DNA of 64,000 nt from Plasmodium brasilianum (lineage: Eukaryota; Apicomplexa; Aconoidasida; Haemosporida; Plasmodiidae). The position numbers and the translations under genes are program-made. This document shows, in pieces, positions 58,253-64,000 of the stretch. The notes below the pieces were generated by a model that was given only the letters and a program-made list of their open reading frames with translations, was not told the DNA's origin and did not search any database. Location: the NCBI RefSeq assembly GCF_023973825.1, contig NC_090126.1, positions 434,001 to 498,000 of the forward strand. Direction: 5' to 3'. Positions within the stretch are counted from its first letter, which is position 1. Each line of letters starts with the position of its first letter.

Positions 58253-61200
58253 ATGAATTTACCAAACAACACTGAAAATTCAGGACAGAATAATATTAAT
58301 AATAATAATAATAATATAAACATTTTTGAGAGTAACCGAGATAACAATTTTTTAGGGAATGACGATGGTAGTTTTATAGATGATACTAACATAATAGAAG
58401 ACGAATGTATAACTCCAAAGGATGATGAAGAGAATATTAATTCAAAAAAAAAAAAAAAAATGATACAGGAAATAAAAAGGAAGATAAAAACTTAAGAATG
58501 GGAAGAAGTGAATCAAGGAATGAAAATAGTAACAGTGTTCACCCAAGTCGTGATAATAACAGCGGCAATAATAGCGATAACAATAGCGGTAATAATGAAG
58601 ACAGGCATGACCCTAATAGTAATGATAATAACCATATTAATATTGAGAGTAGTAATATTGATAGTAGTACTGTTCATCGTAGTAACATTCATCGTAGCAA
58701 CGTTCATCGTAGTAACGTTCATTGTAGTAACGTTCATCGTAGTAACATTCATTGTAGTAATATTGAGCATGGACTCCATTTTCCGAACGGAGGTATTTCC
58801 AATTCAGATGTTAGCCAAAATGACGATCTGAATAATGTACGAATAAATAATGCACGAAATGGTGCAATAAGTAGTGCAGTGCATAAAGCAGCGATACATA
58901 ATACCCCTATGAGTAACCTTATGTCTGGCCATACTAATGCAAATAATAACTCAAATAGCAAGACAATCAACAATAATAGCAGTAACAGTAACAGAATTGT
59001 CAGCGGTAGATGTAGCAACATCAATAGTAACAATATAAACAACAGTAGAAACAGCGGGCAGAGCTGTTTGCCCTTTAGTGCTTTTGCACCATATAATGAC
59101 AACCTATTTCAGAATGAACCAAATAATTATTTTTTGCAAGACGGGATGCATTCGCAGTGTAACGATATGTATGAGGAGGGAGTGAGGGGTCCCATGGATG
59201 ACGTAGAAGAAATGGATGATGTGGAAGAAGTGATACAAATGGAAGAAATAGAAGAAGATTTAGTCGACCAAGTTGATGATGACTCTGGGCAGTACGAAGA
59301 AATGAATGAGATACATGCTCAAGATGATATAAGTGTTCAGCATGTGGAAAGGACAAAAAATATAGGAAAAAATCAAAAAAAAGATGGTGAAGAACAGGTG
59401 GATAACAATATTTTGGTCAATAATGATGGTGAAAGTAGCGAAGATAAGCATAGTGATATCCGTAGTGATAACCAGGGTGATAATCGTGGTAATATAGTGA
59501 ATGACCATGGATTGGTACGCAATGATGACGATATTATGGTCGATTCATTACTGAACAGTGATCATAGGGCCTCATGCTATGGAAATACACGAAATAGGAT
59601 TATATCAGAAGCAGGGGCACCGGGATTTATAGACAATTTAACTCAGTATTTACAAAAGGAATTAACTTGTCCAATATGCTTAGATTATTTTTACTTACCT
59701 GTAACAATGAACTGTGGTCACACATTTTGCAGATATTGTATAGGGCATAATAAATTAAATGGAAAGAATTGCCCTTTATGTAGACAACCATTAGGTCATA
59801 CTTCATGTATTAATACAATTATATCAAATTTAGTACGTATATATAATTTAAGAAGGAAATCATTAAAGATATATAAATCCATAGAAATAGTAAATACAGT
59901 AGATGAGATATGGTGGAATGAAAATTTTATAAAACCACAAGTTAGTATATCTCTTTTTTTAAGGATCTTTTTACATGATATGATATCACCTCCAATATTT
60001 TTTGATGATTTAACTTCATGTATAGTTGATTTTTTTACAGTTAATAATTTATGGTCTAAAGCCAAATGGGTATTTAATATAAAAGATTGTCGTATATTTA
60101 GCGAATTAATAGGGTATGATAAAGATGATAAAGAAACAACCAATGAAAGATTACATGCATGGGTAGAAAGATATATTACACAGAACCCATCTATGTGTAT
60201 GAGAAAAGATGAAAAAATTATTTTAAAATTATATCAAGATAGAACACATCGTATTGATAGTCATATTTTTGATTCTACAGTTTTACCTAATAGATTACCA
60301 TGGGATGGAGGAAGACATGCTAAAAGTCTTATACATATGCCTCATTCATCGGTATCTCTATCCCATTTATTATTTGTTAAGGCAGAAAATAACAACATAG
60401 GAGTTGTCGATTGTGGTTCAACCATTGGTACAATGATTAAAGTTAATAATTATCATGTTTTAAAAGAAGGTGATATAATACATATTGGTGACAGGTTAGA
60501 AGTAACTGTGTCTATTGACAAAAACACGGCAGGCATGCCTTATAAAGGTTATGTGTGGAATAAAAATGCAAACAAAGTACTAGACAGGCACGAACTGAAC
60601 GAGCTCATCAAGGCGGAGCTAGTAAGCGGTGTTGGTAGTGTTAACAGTGTTAGCGGTAACAACGATAGCGGTCAAGTTAATAATGGCCAAGTTAATAATG
60701 GACAAGTTAATAATGGACAAGTTAATAATGGACAAGTTAATAATGGCCAAGTTAATAATGGACAAATTAATAATGGCCAAGTTAATAACGACCAAGTTAA
60801 TAATGGACAAATTAATAATGGCCAGATTAATAATGACCATGCTAATAACAATATAGAGATATACAACTCTTCGGAAGGACAAATGCCTTCCTATTGTGAA
60901 GATATCGAGTCAAATTTACTAATCAAATTTGATTTTGGTACAGTAAAAGAAGAAATTACATTAAAAACTGAGTACATAGATCCAAAGGGGGTTGTATTAG
61001 GTAGAGGTCCATATGCCCAGTCAAGTTATAAGAAAATTTCTGTTACGAATTCTAATGGGTATGTATCTAGAGAACATTGTTTAATATACTATGATGGATC
61101 AAAATCATCAGGTGAGAGATGGTTGTTAAGAGATACAAGTACTCTAGGTACCTTTTTAAAGATTAAACCATTTTCTAATCCAGTCCCATTACCAATTGGT

Positions 61201-63828
61201 TCCATATTTAAAGCTGGTCAGTGTAAAATAGAAGTATGTTCACATGACACGGCACAATTTACACAATATCCAGAGAGATCCATATCACTACATAATACTA
61301 ATAATAATCCATCCAACTTAGATAATAATGGGGAAAGCAGAAATAACGATAACGAGAGTAACAACACCAACAATAATGGAGGAGGTAGTAGTGCAAGCGG
61401 TAATAACAATGGAGGAAATGGACACAGTAATAATAACAACAATGCTGTGGGTGGAGGTGGCAATTACAGCGGAAGAAGCAGCAGCAACGGAAATGAAAAT
61501 GAAAATGGAAACGTCATTCGAAACAATTGTAACAACTACAGCAATAGCTATAACTGTGGTAATAGTAACAGTCGTAACAACTTCACCAGTAGCTGTGATA
61601 ACAGTCTATTATATGACATTCCACTTAGCTCCATTCGAAACAATGCTCAGATGGGCTATAACGTTAGCAGGAGCTTATACCCAAATAGTAACAATGGCAG
61701 CAGTAACAATGGAAGTAGTAACAATGGCAGTAGTAACAATGGAAATAGTAACAATGGAAGTAGTAACAATGGAAGCAGTAACAATGGAAGTAGTAACAAT
61801 GGAAGTAGTAACAATGGAAGTAGTAACAATGGAAGCAGTAACAATGGAAGCAGTAACAACAATGACAATTACGAGTGTGATAACCAAAATGATGACTATC
61901 ACAGTAGTTGCAGCAATATGCATGCATCTAGAGGAAGGAGAAGACAAAGAGTATTGCCACTACACAGCAACAACCTTGAGTATAATATTACCGCACAAAA
62001 TTTAGAGCACAACAATTTACATTTATCTTTTCGAAATAAAAACAGGCTTACCAGTAAAACCTGCAAGCATAATAATAATCATGGAGATACGTACTTTTAT
62101 AATTACCTAAGATACAGTGTTAATAATAATGGAATGAACTACAACAGTAGTAGTAGCCACGAATTCAACGATAACAGTGATAACGACGGTGGAAGTAACA
62201 ACAGAAGAGGTAATGATAATCGAAACGATAGTAATAATCGGAACGATAGTGATAATCGGAACGATAGTGATAATCGAAGCGGTAGCGATAATCGAAGCGG
62301 TAGTGATAATCGAAGCGGTAGTGATAATTGTAGTAGCTCAAGTAAAGACTACAAGGGTTGTAATAATTACAGATTTAACGAAAGAACCGAATATGATAAT
62401 AACACGTTTTACGTCAACTTTAGCAATAATAATAATTATGAACATGATTATAATGAAAATAATTTTATAAATAATTGTACGAATAAAGATGATAACCTTA
62501 ACCATTTTATGATAAACAAATTTTGTATCAATAATAGTTGTGATATTAGTGTCAGGGATGAAGACGATGAAGATAGATTTCGTGTTCATAAATACTGTCT
62601 AAATAAGAATAATTTCAAATATGCAAATAATTGCAAGTTGGACAACAACCTCTTTCACCATAATTGTTTGCTTAGTAACAATACTATAGAAAATTGTAAG
62701 CGTTTTCATAGAAATTACGACGCGAAATTCTTTTGTAATAATAGTATTAATTCGTTAGCAGTTGATAAAGCTAATAGTAATGGTAGCGGTAATGGTAGTA
62801 GGAACGGCAGGAGTAGCTGCAGTGCTAACCTCAACACATCGGACTCTTTTTTTTACAATATAATGAACACAGAAATGGTTGGAAGTAACGAAATAAATCC
62901 GAAGCAAGTTAACCATCCGAATTTATTGAATATTAAAGCTAGTAGCATGTGCCTTATAAACGTTAAAAAAGTAGAAAAGAGTAAGTTGAACGAACTTATT
63001 ATACCATATAAAAACATTAACAAAAATAATAATGTGGACCGTAAGGTCAACAAGCATGCTTTTAAAAAGTACAACATTAGCAATTTGAATGGAACAACAA
63101 ATGGCGGCTATAATAATAATAGTTGTCTTAATGATAATAGTAGTAAGCATAAGCATAACCATAACTGCCTGAACAATAGCGGTCTCAGTGCAACTGTTAG
63201 TTATGGTGGAGTTGTTAGAGAGAATGTTGGTACGGATATTGGTGCAGATATTGGTGCGGATATTGGTGCGGATATTGGTGTGAATGGAAGGAGTGGACAC
63301 GTTAATACTACTTCCAGTAACAATTGCACGCATAACAAATTAGATGGAGGTTCCTCGAAAAAAAAGAGAAACCATGCACAAACGTTCTTCTACAAAAATC
63401 AAGCAACAATTAAAGATGAAGGAGACGAAGAAGAAGAATTACACGCAAAAAATATGAACTGTTCAGATAATTCGTCTATCATATATAACGAAATGGAATC
63501 ATTTAAATTATTATATGATTATATTAATAATTTACATTTAAATAACAAAAAGAAGAGCACAAATCATCGTAATAATTTAATAGCTGAAAAGAATCATGAT
63601 TATGATAATGATGATGAACTTTTTCATATCTTAAATAACTCCAATGTACATACAAAAAAAATTAACTTCTTAAATCTATTTGCCTCTGAACAGTTGCCTG
63701 ACCACGTGCATAAAAAATTGAGCAAAAATTTTCTGTTGGACAATGAAAAAACTAAGAATATTCTATTTAACGAGCACGTAAATGCAAACCAGAATAACTT
63801 AGTTTATTCCATCAAGATGAACAACTGA
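58253..63828 (+). CDS. RING finger protein with two FHA domains; frameshift in an A-run
   Basis: The start ATG 58253 (MNLPNNTENSGQNN) runs 80 codons to a 17-A tract (58444-58460). The frame beyond, open from before 58498 to 63828, reads NDTGNKKEDKNLRMGRSE across the tract, so this is one gene of about 1850 residues shifted by the homopolymer. Counting from Met 58498: an acidic region (about 215-270), then a C3HC4 RING (CPICLDYFYLPVTMNCGHTF, residues 391-431), an FHA domain with degenerate S..H (about 612-675, VVDCGSTIGTMIKVNN), a QVNNG array, a second FHA with canonical GRG...SREH...GTF (about 830-911), then 850 residues of Asn/Ser-rich sequence with GSSNN and NDSDNR arrays. RING indicates an E3 ubiquitin ligase and FHA binds phosphothreonine, so a phospho-dependent ligase is inferred, comparable to CHFR/RNF8 though in the opposite domain order. 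Confidence 0.85.
60660..60850 (+). repeat. In-frame 15-bp repeat QVNNG
   Basis: Twelve or so GGACAAGTTAATAAT units encode QVNNG/QINNG between the two FHA domains. Confidence 0.95.
61685..61860 (+). repeat. In-frame 15-bp repeat GSSNN
   Basis: Eleven to twelve GGAAGTAGTAACAAT units encode GSSNN (one GNSNN) in the C-terminal half of the RING-FHA protein. Confidence 0.95.
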
Positions 63829-64000
63829 TAGGGAATAGGAAGGGTGATGATGGTGTGTGTGTGTGTGTGTGTGTGTGGTGGGGGTGGTGGTGCCTTCATT
63901 TGTATGTTAACTAACTTTTGCACATGCATGTGCAACATATATATACACAAATGGATATAAAAATGCATACACATAATAATACGAACAAGCCGAAATAATA

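Overview
The window is nuclear DNA of a malaria parasite (genus Plasmodium). It has very low GC, long poly-A/T tracts and (TA)n microsatellites, Asn/Lys/Ser-rich low-complexity insertions inside proteins, many short introns with Plasmodium-type GTAA...YAG borders, and recognisable orthologues of eIF5A, SepSecS and an ADAT3-type tRNA deaminase subunit. There are no bacterial-style operons, ribosome binding sites, CRISPR arrays or insertion sequences. I cannot fix the species.

Layout, left to right: a small multi-exon helical protein (+, 1.3-2.9 kb); a large repeat-rich unknown (-, 3.36-6.33 kb) whose 5' end is shifted by a 27-base homopolymer; a RAD51/RecA-like ATPase (+, 7.3-9.0); eIF5A (-, 10.3-10.8) with a tandem-repeat leader; a multi-exon membrane protein assembled here by hand (-, 13.8-15.9); a small secreted two-exon protein (-, 16.3-16.8); a 99-residue alpha/beta protein (-, 17.1-17.4); a SNAPC1-like protein (-, 17.9-18.8); an ADAT3-like deaminase subunit (+, 20.6-21.7); a five-exon mitochondrial ribosomal protein mL43 (+, 22.8-23.8); a possible structured ncRNA (24.2 kb); two short spliced candidates (25.5 and 27.7-28.6 kb); a three-exon membrane protein (+, 28.9-32.0); SepSecS (-, 32.8-34.6); a short membrane protein (+, 34.9-35.2); a four-exon small protein (-, 36.6-37.2); a HAD-family protein (-, 37.3-38.3); a secreted, probably apicoplast-targeted protein (+, 43.6-44.6); a kelch-repeat protein (-, 46.2-49.4); almost 9 kb without a clear gene; and a large RING + two-FHA protein (+, 58.25-63.83), again with a homopolymer frameshift near its start.

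Most recognisable genes act in gene expression: tRNA wobble modification (ADAT3), Sec-tRNA synthesis (SepSecS), translation (eIF5A), mitochondrial translation (mL43) and possibly snRNA transcription (SNAPC1-like). Genes are scattered on both strands with kilobase AT-rich spacers, the normal arrangement for this genus, so adjacency is not evidence of shared function.

The main yield beyond simple ORF calling is a set of spliced genes with exons too short to appear as long ORFs. mL43, the 16.3 kb secreted gene, the 13.8-15.9 kb membrane gene and the 36.6 kb gene are the best supported, because their reading phases agree across consecutive canonical introns.
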